Source of the DNA: Marisediminitalea lipolytica | GTDB lineage: Bacteria; Pseudomonadota; Gammaproteobacteria; Enterobacterales; Alteromonadaceae | Direction: 5' to 3' | Length of the DNA stretch: 64,000 nucleotides | Assembly: GCF_001758465.1 (NCBI RefSeq) | Contig: NZ_MJIC01000015.1 | Location: forward strand, 248,001-312,000 | Shown: positions 38,489 through 48,724 of the stretch, piece after piece | Layout of the letters: each line of letters starts with the position of its first letter | How positions within the stretch are numbered: position 1 is the first letter of the stretch | Translations under genes and position numbers: made by a program | Notes under the pieces: model-generated | The model's database searches: none | What the model was told of the DNA's origin: nothing | The model's input: the letters and a program-made list of their open reading frames with translations, nothing else

Positions 38489-41065
38489 ATGGACATAACC
38501 CAATACCCATTAGTTACCCGTGTAACCACCCTCACTTTGCTGCTCGGTGCATTAAGCGGCTGCGATTTATTTAATAAGGACGATGAAACGGAAGCACCCT
38601 CGGCGAGTTTCACAGTAAATGAAACCAGCGGCACCGCGCCGATAACGATTACATTTACCGATACCTCTGATGATGGCAGTGATGACATTTATCAGTGGTT
38701 ATGGGAGTTTGGTGACGGTAACACGAGCAGTTTGCAAAACCCGCAGCATGACTACCCCATTCCGGGTACTTATACCGTCAGCTTAACGGTCACCTCAGAA
38801 GACGGTACCGACACTCAAACCCGCACTGACTTAATCAGTGTTGAAGCGCTGCCTCCGGTTGCGGCGTTTAGCGTAAGTGCTACCACGGGAGATGCGCCGC
38901 TAACCGTTACCTTTAGCGATGATTCAACCCAGGGCACTGGCACAATCAACCAGTGGCAATGGGATTTTGGTGACGGCAATACCAGCACCGAATCATCGCC
39001 GGAACACACTTACACCGCGTCTGGAGAGTATACAGTCAGCTTAACGGTGAGTGATGAATACAGTTCCCACTCCAGTACTGCGGAAGAGCCAATTGTTGTG
39101 CTTGCGGTGCCACCTGAAGCGGCAATGGAAGTATCGGCAACCTCAGGCGATATGCCATTTACAGTGACCTTTACCGATACCTCTTCTGCCGGTAGTGGAG
39201 AGATTACCCAATGGCTATGGGATTTTGGCGACGGTACTACCAGTGATGAGGCTAACCCCTCCCATACCTACACCGAAGCGGGGACATACAGCGTTTCGTT
39301 AAGCGTGACTGCGGATGGCAGCGATAGCGTCACGCACGAAGACTGGATTGAGGTAGTCGACCCATACATCACATTGACCATCAATATGCGTGGTAGCGAA
39401 GGCGAAGATATTAGCGACGTAACCGTATTATCCTCTGATTACGAGATTGAGAGTTATTCAGAAAACGAGTATCAACAACTGTTAATTCGCTTGTTACCGC
39501 AGGACAACGCTAGCCTCTTAAGGATAGCGCTAGACGGGTACACCGATGCGTTAGTTTATTTCGACGGTGCGAAGATTAACCAGAGTAAAGATGTCACCTT
39601 CAAACAGTTGGGACAAGGATTTGAAGTGGACACCACACTCGGCGGCGAATTCGTTACCGGTGATGGTGCAAAATTAACCGTGCCGGCCTATTCACTGCAA
39701 ACCACTGACGGCACGATTATTTCCGATACGGTAACGCTGACAATGACTACCGTGGATATTAGTGACGCGCTTGATCGTAATGCCTTTCCTGGTAGTTTTA
39801 TGGGAGAGGCGACAGATTTGCCAGGGGAGCCGGTTGAAATTGCCAGTTACGGTTTAGTGGAAATGACCTTCATCTATGAGGGAGAAACCTTACAACTGAT
39901 TCCCGGTAATACCATGGAGCTAGAAGTGCCTTTGTTTATGGCTCAACATTTGGGAGGCGATACAGTACAGGAAGGTGACAGCATTCCTTTTTGGATCCTG
40001 GATGAAGAAACAGGGATATGGATGCAGGAAGGTATGGGCGAAGTGGTAACATCCACTACTAGCCCAACAGGATTTGCTCTGAAGGCAACTACCAGCCATT
40101 TTTCATGGTTTAACGCTGATGCATGGGGCTATCCTGGCGCAGGTCCTGTCGCCCCAGGTTCAGATCTTCCCGGTGAACAACGTTCTAAATGGTGTGATAT
40201 TACTATTAATATTACTGGCCCCAAAGAAGGCTCTGGTCTGTCCGGTCGTATGGCAAGAACAACGCCGGGCTGGCCTTACAGCGTGATAACATCCGCTTTT
40301 ACTTATTATGGGAAGCCGGTCGAATCACGTGTAATGTCGGGTAGTTATTACAGTTTTACCTTATCTGATGGTCTTAACTATTCTAAGCGTTCATTTGTGT
40401 GCTTGGGTGAAGATATTGAATTAAACATGACCCTGCCTGATGATGATAAGCCTCAGTTTACTTCCTGGAGTGCCACCTTGTTTCCGAAGTTTGAGGAAGT
40501 AGATGGCCAACAAACCATTACCCATAACATTCTTACTGTTGGTGGTGGTTTTATTCAAGATGAAGACAATACAGTTGAAGTATATTCAATCGCCATCACA
40601 GATGGAGGTACCCGCTTGCCAGAGGGCGCTGAGGCCAAATACGTCGTGGAGGAAGAAGATGTCGCGTCGACTGTTAATGTGTATGCACTGCTGGAAAATA
40701 GCTATGGTAACACAAGATTAGATTTCTCACTTTCTTATGTCAGCGAGCAGGCACCGACGGTTTTCTACTATTATCTTGACGCCGATCTAGTGGGGAAAGC
40801 GAGATTGTCATGGAAAACGGAAGGGGCAGATAATGTAGATATTACCTATTTTCCGTCATCTACTCTTGAAGAACCGACATCATTTATAGGGGATCTGAGT
40901 TATGAGCAGGAAGGTGAGCATAAGTTTTTGCTGTCTGATTACGGTATCGAAAGCCTGGATGGATATATTCAAATGCGTTGGTGGAATCAATACGGAGAGC
41001 AGACTTACTATATTGAGCTTGCCACAGAGACTCAGTGTTTAACAGATATGTGTTTTGCACAGTAA
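38489..41065 (+). CDS. PKD-domain surface lipoprotein
   Basis: 858 residues. Lipoprotein signal with LSGC (Cys25), then an acidic linker. Three PKD domains cover about 35-300, each with the W-x-F-GDG signature (LWEFGDGNTS, WDFGDGNTS, WDFGDGTTS) and a YTV/YSVSL strand. The following 550 residues are beta-rich and contain an MxLxxVPL-type region (VEMTFIYEGETL) and many Asp/Gly/Ser. No catalytic motif is seen. Likely an exported adhesion or carbohydrate-interaction protein. Strong ribosome site AGGAGAAG. Base use becomes more AT-rich in the last third than in neighbouring genes. Confidence 0.85.
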   Translation: MDITQYPLVTRVTTLTLLLGALSGCDLFNKDDETEAPSASFTVNETSGTAPITITFTDTSDDGSDDIYQWLWEFGDGNTSSLQNPQHDYPIPGTYTVSLTVTSEDGTDTQTRTDLISVEALPPVAAFSVSATTGDAPLTVTFSDDSTQGTGTINQWQWDFGDGNTSTESSPEHTYTASGEYTVSLTVSDEYSSHSSTAEEPIVVLAVPPEAAMEVSATSGDMPFTVTFTDTSSAGSGEITQWLWDFGDGTTSDEANPSHTYTEAGTYSVSLSVTADGSDSVTHEDWIEVVDPYITLTINMRGSEGEDISDVTVLSSDYEIESYSENEYQQLLIRLLPQDNASLLRIALDGYTDALVYFDGAKINQSKDVTFKQLGQGFEVDTTLGGEFVTGDGAKLTVPAYSLQTTDGTIISDTVTLTMTTVDISDALDRNAFPGSFMGEATDLPGEPVEIASYGLVEMTFIYEGETLQLIPGNTMELEVPLFMAQHLGGDTVQEGDSIPFWILDEETGIWMQEGMGEVVTSTTSPTGFALKATTSHFSWFNADAWGYPGAGPVAPGSDLPGEQRSKWCDITINITGPKEGSGLSGRMARTTPGWPYSVITSAFTYYGKPVESRVMSGSYYSFTLSDGLNYSKRSFVCLGEDIELNMTLPDDDKPQFTSWSATLFPKFEEVDGQQTITHNILTVGGGFIQDEDNTVEVYSIAITDGGTRLPEGAEAKYVVEEEDVASTVNVYALLENSYGNTRLDFSLSYVSEQAPTVFYYYLDADLVGKARLSWKTEGADNVDITYFPSSTLEEPTSFIGDLSYEQEGEHKFLLSDYGIESLDGYIQMRWWNQYGEQTYYIELATETQCLTDMCFAQ

Positions 41066-41075
41066 CTATCGTTTA

Positions 41076-41100
41076 TGTCAGGAAGCATCGCTTCCTGACA
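41076..41100. terminator. 11-bp hairpin overlapping the end of the ygjV-like gene
   Basis: TGTCAGGAAGC (41076-41086), ATC, GCTTCCTGACA (41090-41100). It follows the PKD gene stop by 10 bases and also encodes the last residues of the convergent gene. Only a weak T-run (TCTTCAATTTCC) follows on the plus strand. Confidence 0.6.
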
Positions 41101-41611
41101 TCTTCAATTTCCCTAGCCGGTATAACCGCCATATCGTAAAGCAGTTCACCATCAGTAATGTCATTTCCAACAACGTACCGCCAATTGAGCCCACCAGAAT
41201 ATTATTGGTCAGCCAGCAGATAGCCCCGCATAAAAACGCCAGTCGCATTTTAATGCCGGCCAGGCAAAACAGGGCATAAGTGCCTATGCAGGTACCCAGA
41301 ATGGGAAATAGGTCGTACCATTCATCGGCCAGATAACTACCCAGCGCCAGCGTTATCGCTATAAAAATATAAGCAACAATGCGGGAGCGGGTTTTAATGG
41401 ATAAGCCGGTTCTGACCACCGATAACAACGCACTCAGGCAAGCCGTTGTGGCGCCCAGCAGCGCAAAATGCAGGGCGTGATTTAAGTTCATCACCACCAT
41501 CATAATGCGCAGGTGCTGATCATCTTTTTGATAAAAGCACAGGATGCCGAGCACGAAGCTCAGCATGCCAAAGGCCTGGGCCAGATTGAATTCGGGAAGG
41601 TCAGGGAACAA
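41078..41611 (-). CDS. YgjV-family inner-membrane protein
   Basis: 177 residues with about five to six hydrophobic helices; FNLAQAFGMLSFVLGILCFY at the start and NLNHALHFALLGATTACLSA are typical of the YgjV (Imp-YgjV) family. Function unknown in the family. It ends 13 bases from the convergent PKD gene, inside the shared hairpin. Ordinary chromosomal gene. Confidence 0.88.
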   Translation of the reverse strand: MFPDLPEFNLAQAFGMLSFVLGILCFYQKDDQHLRIMMVVMNLNHALHFALLGATTACLSALLSVVRTGLSIKTRSRIVAYIFIAITLALGSYLADEWYDLFPILGTCIGTYALFCLAGIKMRLAFLCGAICWLTNNILVGSIGGTLLEMTLLMVNCFTIWRLYRLGKLKMSGSDAS

Positions 41612-41646
41612 GATTAAGTAATTACTTACTGTTATTGTTGGCTAGG

Positions 41647-41850
41647 TTATTCAGGCTTAAAAACGCCGATAACATTAGCGTTCTTACTGGCTTCTTTTAC
41701 CTTTTCCTGGGGCTGTGACTCGGCATAACCGCACTCCACGCAGGTAAGTTTTTCCACGTTGTTTTCAAAAAATAACATGATGGTGTCGGTAGCTTTGCAT
41801 TCTGGGCAGGTGGCTCCGGCAATAAAGCGTTTTCGTTGGCGTTGACTCAT
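41647..41850 (-). CDS. yheV: YheV-family zinc-ribbon protein
   Basis: 67 residues with RKRFIAGATCPECKATDT, then CVECGY: two CxxC pairs forming a zinc ribbon, and the family C-terminus VIGVFKPE. In E. coli yheV is near the yheSTU genes, as here. Divergent from yheS by 124 bases. Function unknown, probably metal or nucleic-acid binding. Confidence 0.92.
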   Translation of the reverse strand: MSQRQRKRFIAGATCPECKATDTIMLFFENNVEKLTCVECGYAESQPQEKVKEASKNANVIGVFKPE

Positions 41851-41974
41851 GTTGCAGACCGTTGTGAATAATTAAGGTAGTTACGCACTGCGCGCAAATG
41901 AAGATCGCTCGTTGAGCTTCTGGTAAACTACGCAGCCAGACTATGTTATCACAATCACAGGTATTCGCAGTTTT

Positions 41975-43888
41975 ATGATCCAGTTATCCGACGTCACATT
42001 GTTACGCGGCAGCAAAGTGTTGCTTGATGGCGCATCGGCTCAGGTGTTTCCCGGCCATAAGGTTGCTTTAATCGGCAGCAATGGGTGTGGCAAATCAAGC
42101 CTGTTTGCCCTGTTACGTGGTGAACTGAGCGTTGATGCCGGTGATTGCAAGGTTCCATCAGACTGGCGCATTGTCAGCGTAGCGCAGGAAACCCCCGCGG
42201 TTCAGCGCAGTGCCATCGACTACGTGATCGACGGTGATACCTATTTGCGCGGCTTGCAGCAAAAACTCAGTGAGGCCGAAGAGGCGCATCACGGCGAGAA
42301 TATCGGCAAGTATCACGACTTGCTGGCCCAGGCGGGGGCTTACGATGTGGAAGCCCGGGCGGCGACCATTCTGGCCGGTTTAGGCTTTTCTCAAAGCCAG
42401 CTGAACTCGCCGGTGACCGATTTTTCCGGTGGCTGGCGTATGCGGTTAAACCTGGCGCAGGCGTTGTTATGCCCGTCTGATTTACTGCTGCTCGACGAAC
42501 CCACCAACCACCTCGATTTAGACGCCGTAATATGGCTTGAGCGCTGGTTACAACGTTATCAGGGCACGCTGTTGCTGATTTCTCACGATAAAGCCTTTAT
42601 TGATAACACCGTGGCGCAGATTGTCAGCGTGGAACAGCAAAAGCTTGTTGCCTACACCGGCAACTACTCCAGCTACGAAACGCAGCGTGCTGAGCGCCTG
42701 CGCTTGCAGGATATCGAATATCGCAAGCAGCAGGACAAAATCGCCCACCTGGAATCCTTTATTACCCGCTTTAAAGCCAAGGCGAGTAAAGCCAAGCAGG
42801 CACAGAGCCGCATCAAGCAACTAGAGCGCATGGAAACGCTGCTGCCTGCGCACCATGCCAGCCAGTTCAGCTTTGAATTTAAAGCGCCCACGGCACTGCC
42901 TAACCCGTTAATTCAGATGGAAAAGGTGATGTTGGGTTATGGCGATCATATTGTGCTAGAGCAGGTAAAACTGAATCTGGTGCCGGGCAGCCGCATTGGT
43001 TTACTGGGCCGCAACGGTCAGGGTAAGTCTACCCTGATTAAATTACTGGCTGGTGTACACGAGCCGAAAACCGGGATGTTTACCACCGCTAAAGGCCTGA
43101 ACGTGGGCTACTTTGCTCAGCATCAACTGGAGTATCTGGATCCACAGGCCTCGGCCTTACTGCATTTACAGCGACTGGACAGCAAAGCTACCGAACAGCA
43201 GCACCGGGATTTCCTGGGCGGCTTTGGTTTTCATGGCGATGAGGCTACCGGGCCGGTAGCACCTATGTCGGGCGGAGAGAAAGCGCGGCTGGTGCTGGCG
43301 CTGATTGTGTATCAAAAGCCTAACCTGTTGCTGCTCGATGAACCGACCAACCACCTTGATTTAGAAATGCGTCATGCCCTTAATATGGCGCTGCAAGGGT
43401 TTGAAGGGGCCATGGTACTGGTGTCGCACGACCGTTTCTTATTATCAGCGGTATGTGAAGAGTTTTATCTGGTCGACAGTGGTCAGGTTGCGCCATTTAA
43501 TGGTGATCTGGACGATTACCGCGATTGGATCCTGGCCCAGCAAAGTGACGACAAGTCATCGGTAGAAACAACAACGGACGACAAAACCAAGGTCGACAGA
43601 AAAGCCGAAAAGCGCCGCGAAGCCGAGTTCCGGCAGTCCACCGCGCATCTGCGCAAGCAAATCCAACAGTCTGAAAAGAATATGGAAAAGCTGAATGCTG
43701 CACTGGCCAAGGTTGAAAACGAACTGGGTCGCACAGAATTATATGAAGCAGATAAAAAGGCCGAGTTAATGAAGTTTCTTGATCAGCAGGCAAGTCTTAA
43801 ATCTCAAATAGAGGATGAAGAGATGCTTTGGCTGGATGCTCAGGAGCAAATCGAAGCGGCAAAAGAGGCCCATGACATCAGCGCCTGA
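41975..43888 (+). CDS. yheS: ABC-F family ATPase YheS
   Basis: 637 residues, two ABC ATPase domains without membrane parts. Walker A GSNGCGKSS (about 34-42) and GRNGQGKST (about 345); signatures FSGGWRMRLNLAQALL and MSGGEKARLVLALIV; both Walker B regions read LLLLDEPTNHLDL. The linker between domains is charged and helical (about 240-300) and the C-terminal coiled coil (about 530-637) is present. Family members act on ribosomes. The next gene starts 17 bases before its stop, so translation is coupled. Confidence 0.95.
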   Translation: MIQLSDVTLLRGSKVLLDGASAQVFPGHKVALIGSNGCGKSSLFALLRGELSVDAGDCKVPSDWRIVSVAQETPAVQRSAIDYVIDGDTYLRGLQQKLSEAEEAHHGENIGKYHDLLAQAGAYDVEARAATILAGLGFSQSQLNSPVTDFSGGWRMRLNLAQALLCPSDLLLLDEPTNHLDLDAVIWLERWLQRYQGTLLLISHDKAFIDNTVAQIVSVEQQKLVAYTGNYSSYETQRAERLRLQDIEYRKQQDKIAHLESFITRFKAKASKAKQAQSRIKQLERMETLLPAHHASQFSFEFKAPTALPNPLIQMEKVMLGYGDHIVLEQVKLNLVPGSRIGLLGRNGQGKSTLIKLLAGVHEPKTGMFTTAKGLNVGYFAQHQLEYLDPQASALLHLQRLDSKATEQQHRDFLGGFGFHGDEATGPVAPMSGGEKARLVLALIVYQKPNLLLLDEPTNHLDLEMRHALNMALQGFEGAMVLVSHDRFLLSAVCEEFYLVDSGQVAPFNGDLDDYRDWILAQQSDDKSSVETTTDDKTKVDRKAEKRREAEFRQSTAHLRKQIQQSEKNMEKLNAALAKVENELGRTELYEADKKAELMKFLDQQASLKSQIEDEEMLWLDAQEQIEAAKEAHDISA

Positions 43889-44342
43889 GTTAACCCCAGC
43901 ACTGTTCTGGCAGCACAGCTTAGCCGTGTACGCTAAGCCTGGTGTGGCTTCAGCATGTCTTACCTTGCAGGATGATTATCAGGTGAACGTTAATCTATTG
44001 CTGTTTTATCAATGGTGTTACTGCAATCAGGTTCGGGTTCGCCCTTCATTAAACAATGCGCTGAACACCGTGATAAGCCAGACAGATGCGGCCATTCAGG
44101 CGCATCGGGAAGTTCGTCGTAAAGCCAAAGGCACCAGCAATTACGAACAGCTAAAGCAAGACGAACTCAGCCTTGAAGCCGCGCAACAGGCGGCGCTGGT
44201 GGAGGCATATCATCACAGATTGCCCGAGCCTGAGGGCGAGCGTGAGATTGAGCAATTGGGCATCGAATCACTGTACCACTGGCTGGCACTACCCACTACT
44301 ACCGAGACAACGACATTAATTAATACAGTATTGAAAGCATGA
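43872..44342 (+). CDS. TIGR02444-type (DUF2390) uncharacterised protein
   Basis: 156 residues from ATG 43872, preceded by AAGAGG; the longer frame into yheS has no family support. The N-terminal block FWQHSLAVYAKPGVASACLTLQDD, then VNVNLLLFYQWC, are the family hallmarks. Cytoplasmic, helical, no known function. It sits between yheS and yheT with overlaps at both ends (17 and 4 bases), an arrangement seen in several Alteromonadales and Pseudomonas-type genomes. Confidence 0.87.
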   Translation: MTSAPELTPALFWQHSLAVYAKPGVASACLTLQDDYQVNVNLLLFYQWCYCNQVRVRPSLNNALNTVISQTDAAIQAHREVRRKAKGTSNYEQLKQDELSLEAAQQAALVEAYHHRLPEPEGEREIEQLGIESLYHWLALPTTTETTTLINTVLKA

Positions 44343-45364
44343 CCATACGGACTAACCAATCACACGGACGCATTGTTAAGAGCAGTTTTACCGCCCCACG
44401 CTGGGCGAAGAATCGCCATATCCAGACCATCTACCCGCGCTTTATTCAGCGCCGCCTGCCGCTGCGCTACACCACAGAACGCATTAAAACTGCTGACGGG
44501 GACTTTCTGGATCTGGCCTGGGGACCCGCGCCGGCAAAACTTACAGGTATCGTGATAATGTTTCACGGCCTGGAGGGCTCTATTCATTCGCACTACGCTA
44601 ACGATATGATGGCCACGCTGAGTCAAAATGGCTGGCAAGTGGTGCTGATGCATTTTCGCGGTTGCAGTGGCGAGGCTAATTTAACGCCACGGGCCTATCA
44701 CTCTGGTGAAACCAGCGACCCTGGTTTTATTATAAACCTGTTGCATCAGCGCTATCCGGCTATTCCCAAGGTCGCTATCGGTTTTTCCTTAGGCGCCAAT
44801 ATGCTGCTTAAGCTGCTCGGTGAAAACCCTGATAGCCTTGGGCTTCAGGCGGCGGTGGCGGTGTCTGCGCCGCTCAAGCTGGATGAATGCGCAACCAGCG
44901 TGAATCAGGGGTTTTCTAAGGTTTATCAAAAGTATTTGCTGGGCAGTATGAAGCAAAACCTGCTTAAAAAAATGCAGCGCATTGATTACCGCGACATCCT
45001 GCAAATCAGCGAAGCAGAAGTTAAGGACATTCAGACCTTCTGGCAGTTTGACGATAACATCACAGCACCGCTGCATGGTTACGCCGATGCCCGTGATTAT
45101 TACGAAAAGTGCAGTGCTTATTATTTTTTAAAAGCCATTCATTGCCCTACCTTGATTTTGCATGCGCTGGATGACCCCTTTATGAATCATCTGGTGATCC
45201 CGCAGGAGCAAGAGCTGGCCCACAGTGTTACGGTAGAGCTTAGTGAAACCGGCGGCCACGTGGGCTTTATGCATGGCACACCCAGAGCGCCACAGGTGTG
45301 GTTACATCAGCGCGTACTGCGCTATTTTAAAGACTTTTTACCCGTTACTTCGGAGTCCTCATGA
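44339..45364 (+). CDS. yheT: YheT-family alpha/beta hydrolase
   Basis: 341 residues. Family wording [31 protein letters not shown]; nucleophile Ser in GFSLGANML, acid in ALDDPFMNH, His in GGHVGF. Esterase-like, true substrate not known. It overlaps the previous gene by 4 bases and the next by 4 (ATGA), in the conserved yheT-yheU order. Confidence 0.94.
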   Translation: MTIRTNQSHGRIVKSSFTAPRWAKNRHIQTIYPRFIQRRLPLRYTTERIKTADGDFLDLAWGPAPAKLTGIVIMFHGLEGSIHSHYANDMMATLSQNGWQVVLMHFRGCSGEANLTPRAYHSGETSDPGFIINLLHQRYPAIPKVAIGFSLGANMLLKLLGENPDSLGLQAAVAVSAPLKLDECATSVNQGFSKVYQKYLLGSMKQNLLKKMQRIDYRDILQISEAEVKDIQTFWQFDDNITAPLHGYADARDYYEKCSAYYFLKAIHCPTLILHALDDPFMNHLVIPQEQELAHSVTVELSETGGHVGFMHGTPRAPQVWLHQRVLRYFKDFLPVTSESS

Positions 45365-45588
45365 TTATTCCCATCGACGAACTGGCACCTGATACCCTGG
45401 AAAACATCGCCAAAGAATTTGTGCTGCGGGAAGGTACTGATTACGGCGAAATAGAAGCTACCTTTGAAGACAAGGTGGAACAGGTAATAGCCAAATTAAA
45501 AAGCGGCGAGGCCATCCTGGTGTATTCCGAACTTCATGAAACCGTGGATATTCGCCCAACCGACAGTTATCAGGCGAACGCCGAATAA
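45361..45588 (+). CDS. yheU: YheU (UPF0270) family protein
   Basis: 75 residues, [28 protein letters not shown] and [12 protein letters not shown] are the family pattern. Cytoplasmic, function unknown. Last gene of the yheS operon, overlapping yheT by 4 bases. Confidence 0.95.
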   Translation: MIIPIDELAPDTLENIAKEFVLREGTDYGEIEATFEDKVEQVIAKLKSGEAILVYSELHETVDIRPTDSYQANAE

Positions 45589-45753
45589 TCGTTATAGCAT
45601 TCGCGAAGAGAGCAAAATCTTTTCAAAGTATTTCAGAGTGTTGACCAATCTTTCTGCAACGCGCATGCTGGGTGACTATAACAACAGGGACGAGCCTTGA
45701 GTTAGCAGGCCGCTTTTCGATAATTATTAACCCTAACGACACTCGAGAATACT

Positions 45754-47223
45754 ATGAGAAAACTCTCCGTTATCGCTGCGGGCGTTATGTCTGTGATGTT
45801 GTTTGGTTGTGGTCAGCCAGCGCAGCCAGACGCGCAACAAAGCAGTGCTGCCATGCCCGACGCCCAGAAGATTGCCGACGCCGCTGCTGGCGTAAACATG
45901 AATGTGGGCTACAACGTGCCTGTTGAATATTTCAAACTGGATAACGGTTTGAAAGTGGTGCTTTCAAAAGACGACACCGCGCCTACCGTGACCGTTGCCG
46001 TTTACTACAATATCGGTTTTCGTAATGAGCCTAAAGACCGCACGGGTTTTGCCCACCTGTTTGAACACATGATGTTCCAGGGCTCCGAAAACCTGGGCAA
46101 AATGGAATTTATCCAGTTGGTTAATGATAACGGTGGTGTGCTGAATGGCTCTACCCGTTTCGATTTTACCAACTACTTCGAAATTGTGCCGGCCCACAAA
46201 CTTGAAACCTTTTTATGGGCAGAAGCCGACCGTATGAAAGGCCTGGCGATTACCCAGGATAACCTCGCTAACCAACAAGGCGTGGTGAAAAACGAGGTGA
46301 AGGTTAACGTGCTTAACCAGCCCTATGGCGGTTTCCCGTGGCTGGATATGCCGCAATACGCGTTTAGCAATTGGTACAACGCCCACAACTTTTATGGTGA
46401 TCTGGCGGATCTCGACGCCGCTAACCTGGAAGATGTCGATGCCTTCTTTGACATGTATTACGCCCCCAACAATGCTGCGTTAGCGGTAGTGGGTGATATT
46501 GATATCGCCGAAGCCAAAGCCATGATCGAAAAGTATTTTGGCAGTATTCCAGCGGCCGAGATTGCGCCACAGCCGGATTTGTCTGAGCTGCGTCAGGAAA
46601 AAGAAAAGGTCTTTAACAAGTACGACAAACTGGCGCCCAAACCGGCTTATGCCTTTGCGTATAAAATGCCGCCCCGTGACACACCTGAATATTATGCCAT
46701 GGGGATCATCGACCAGATCCTGGTGCAGGGTGAAGACAGCCTGTTGTATCAGGAACTGGTAAAGAACAAACAAATTACCGGCAGTGTGGGTGGTGGAATT
46801 AACTATCTGCTGGGAAATATGTTTAATTACAACGGCCCAATGTTGTGGATGAGCTCCTTTACCCACGACGACACCGTTAGTCGCGAAGCCATTACCGGGG
46901 CGATTGATTCGGTGATCAATCAACTGTCGGAACAACCGCTTAGTGAAGAAGAAATGTCACGGGCAATCGTTAAGATCCGATCGAGTCTGTTTGATTCGAT
47001 TGATTCACTCTATGGCTTCGGTCGTGCCGATTTGCTCGCCAGTTTTGCCTTGTTTGATGATAAACCACAGAAGATCAACGAGTTGGAAGCCAACTTTAAA
47101 CAGGTAACGCCAGAGCTGATTATCAAAACGGTAAACGAGTATCTGCGCCCTACTAATCGCACCATCCTAACGGTAACGCCGGGCGAAGCACCGGCTGATG
47201 CATCTCAGGCACAGGGAGAATAA
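45754..47223 (+). CDS. M16 zinc peptidase, lipoprotein (catalytic partner)
   Basis: 489 residues. Lipobox LFGC (Cys19). The inverted zinc motif HLFEH is at 101-105 (His101, Glu104, His105), and the downstream acidic ligand is in the QQGVVKNEVK segment. Second-domain features (YYAPNNAALAVVGDI) and C-terminal M16C repeat also fit. A periplasmic or envelope processing peptidase. Its partner gene starts 3 bases later. Together they match the catalytic/non-catalytic M16 pairs known in Gram-negative bacteria. Confidence 0.94.
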   Translation: MRKLSVIAAGVMSVMLFGCGQPAQPDAQQSSAAMPDAQKIADAAAGVNMNVGYNVPVEYFKLDNGLKVVLSKDDTAPTVTVAVYYNIGFRNEPKDRTGFAHLFEHMMFQGSENLGKMEFIQLVNDNGGVLNGSTRFDFTNYFEIVPAHKLETFLWAEADRMKGLAITQDNLANQQGVVKNEVKVNVLNQPYGGFPWLDMPQYAFSNWYNAHNFYGDLADLDAANLEDVDAFFDMYYAPNNAALAVVGDIDIAEAKAMIEKYFGSIPAAEIAPQPDLSELRQEKEKVFNKYDKLAPKPAYAFAYKMPPRDTPEYYAMGIIDQILVQGEDSLLYQELVKNKQITGSVGGGINYLLGNMFNYNGPMLWMSSFTHDDTVSREAITGAIDSVINQLSEQPLSEEEMSRAIVKIRSSLFDSIDSLYGFGRADLLASFALFDDKPQKINELEANFKQVTPELIIKTVNEYLRPTNRTILTVTPGEAPADASQAQGE

Positions 47224-47225
47224 CA

Positions 47226-48611
47226 ATGAAATTAATGCAAACCATCATTGCCTCATCCTTGTTAGCGGTACTGTCATTTTCGGCCGCTGCGAAAGAGCTA
47301 CCACCCGCTGGCGGCACGCCGGGTGAATTTACTGTGCCTGCCACCCAGGAAATAACCCTGGATAACGGCCTGAAAGTCACCTTTATTCCTTATGGCAAAA
47401 CGCCAAAGGCAACCGTGCGTCTGGTAACCAATACCGGCAATATTGATGATGGCGAACAGGTGTGGTTAGCTGATTTGAGTTTTGACATGCTGCGCCAGGG
47501 CACGGCCAATCAGTCAGCTAAGGCACTGGCAGAAGCTGTGGCCAGTATGGGCGGCGAGATAGCCACCAGTGTGGGTATGGACTCCAGCTTTATTGGCATG
47601 GACGTTTTGGGCGAATTTACCGGTGACGCTGTAGCCGTGCTGGCAGACATGGTAATGAACGCCAGTTTTAATGAAGCGGATTTAGCGCGTCTGAAAACCG
47701 ATAGTCAGCGTGAATTGGCCGTGCAAAAATCTGATCCTTCCGCCATTGCTACCGAGGCATTTTACCAGTCGCTGTATGGCAATCATCCCTATGGTCGTTT
47801 ATTCCCTACGGCTGAAAGTCTGGCGGCGGTAACGGTTAATGATACAAAGACCTTTATCAGCAGCAACCTGGTACCTAATCGCAGCCACCTGTATGTGTCC
47901 GGGGTATTTGATCAGGCTGCGGTGAGTAAAGCGGTTAAGGCTGCTTTTGCCGACTGGCAGCAAGGCGCTGAGCGTTCTGCTAAAACCGTGCTGACCAACC
48001 CCGGCCCTACACTGGAAATCATTGAGCGTACAGGCGCGCCGCAATCTACATTACGCCTTGGCCTGGCGGCGGTGGATGCCACCCATCCTGATTACACTAA
48101 ACTCAGCGTGATGAATACCCTGTTGGGCGGGGCGTTCTCCAGCCGAATTACCTCTAATATTCGGGAAGATAAGGGTTATACCTACTCACCCCGTTCAGCT
48201 GTAGTTGACCGGGTTGGCAGTGCCGTGTGGTATGAAGGCGCTGATGTTACCGCAGAAGCAACCGGTGCATCCTTAATGGAAATCTTCAAGGAAATTGCTT
48301 TGTTGTCTGATGAAGCCCCTGCTGAAGAGGAACTAAAAGGCGTACAAAATTACATGGCAGGTATTTTTGTCCTGCGTAACTCTTCGCGCAGTGCCATTAT
48401 CTCACAGCTGGCATTCCTGGAACTACACGGGCTGGATAAGTCTTATCTGCAGAACTATGTGCAAAACGTGTATGGGGTAACGCCTGAGCAGGTCAGTGAA
48501 ACGGCTAAAAAGTATCTCGACGCGGGCAAAATGCATTTAACGGTAGTGGGCGATACTGCAACCGTTATGCCGCAGCTAAAAGAGGTAGAGGCGCTTAAGG
48601 CCTACCACTAG
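47226..48611 (+). CDS. M16-family protein lacking the zinc motif (non-catalytic partner)
   Basis: 461 residues with a cleavable signal (SLLAVLSFSAAA, about residue 24). Fold and length match M16, including NTLLGGAFSSRITSNIREDKG and the arginine/tyrosine substrate-contact segment YTYSPRS. The position of HxxEH reads SFDMLRQGT, so zinc cannot be bound as usual. It begins 3 bases after the catalytic partner; the pair should form a heterodimer in which this subunit supplies substrate-binding residues. Ends before a strong terminator. Confidence 0.93.
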   Translation: MKLMQTIIASSLLAVLSFSAAAKELPPAGGTPGEFTVPATQEITLDNGLKVTFIPYGKTPKATVRLVTNTGNIDDGEQVWLADLSFDMLRQGTANQSAKALAEAVASMGGEIATSVGMDSSFIGMDVLGEFTGDAVAVLADMVMNASFNEADLARLKTDSQRELAVQKSDPSAIATEAFYQSLYGNHPYGRLFPTAESLAAVTVNDTKTFISSNLVPNRSHLYVSGVFDQAAVSKAVKAAFADWQQGAERSAKTVLTNPGPTLEIIERTGAPQSTLRLGLAAVDATHPDYTKLSVMNTLLGGAFSSRITSNIREDKGYTYSPRSAVVDRVGSAVWYEGADVTAEATGASLMEIFKEIALLSDEAPAEEELKGVQNYMAGIFVLRNSSRSAIISQLAFLELHGLDKSYLQNYVQNVYGVTPEQVSETAKKYLDAGKMHLTVVGDTATVMPQLKEVEALKAYH

Positions 48612-48638
48612 GAAAAAATGCTTAACCTGAGCCAATAA

Positions 48639-48667
48639 AAAATGCCGGATCCCACATCCGGCATTTT
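48639..48667. terminator. Intrinsic terminator, bidirectional
   Basis: AAAATGCCGGAT (48639-48650), CCCAC, ATCCGGCATTTT (48656-48667). It ends the M16 pair and may serve the convergent beta-barrel gene. Confidence 0.88.
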
Positions 48668-48724
48668 ACTTCTGAGGTATAAAAAGCCCCGCCACGTCCC
48701 TGTAGACAGAGCACTAACTTTTAC

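Noticed and set aside
38500..41065. Possible recent transfer of the PKD gene because of AT-richer 3' part
   Set aside because: No mobile element, repeat or tRNA flanks; the base difference alone is not enough.
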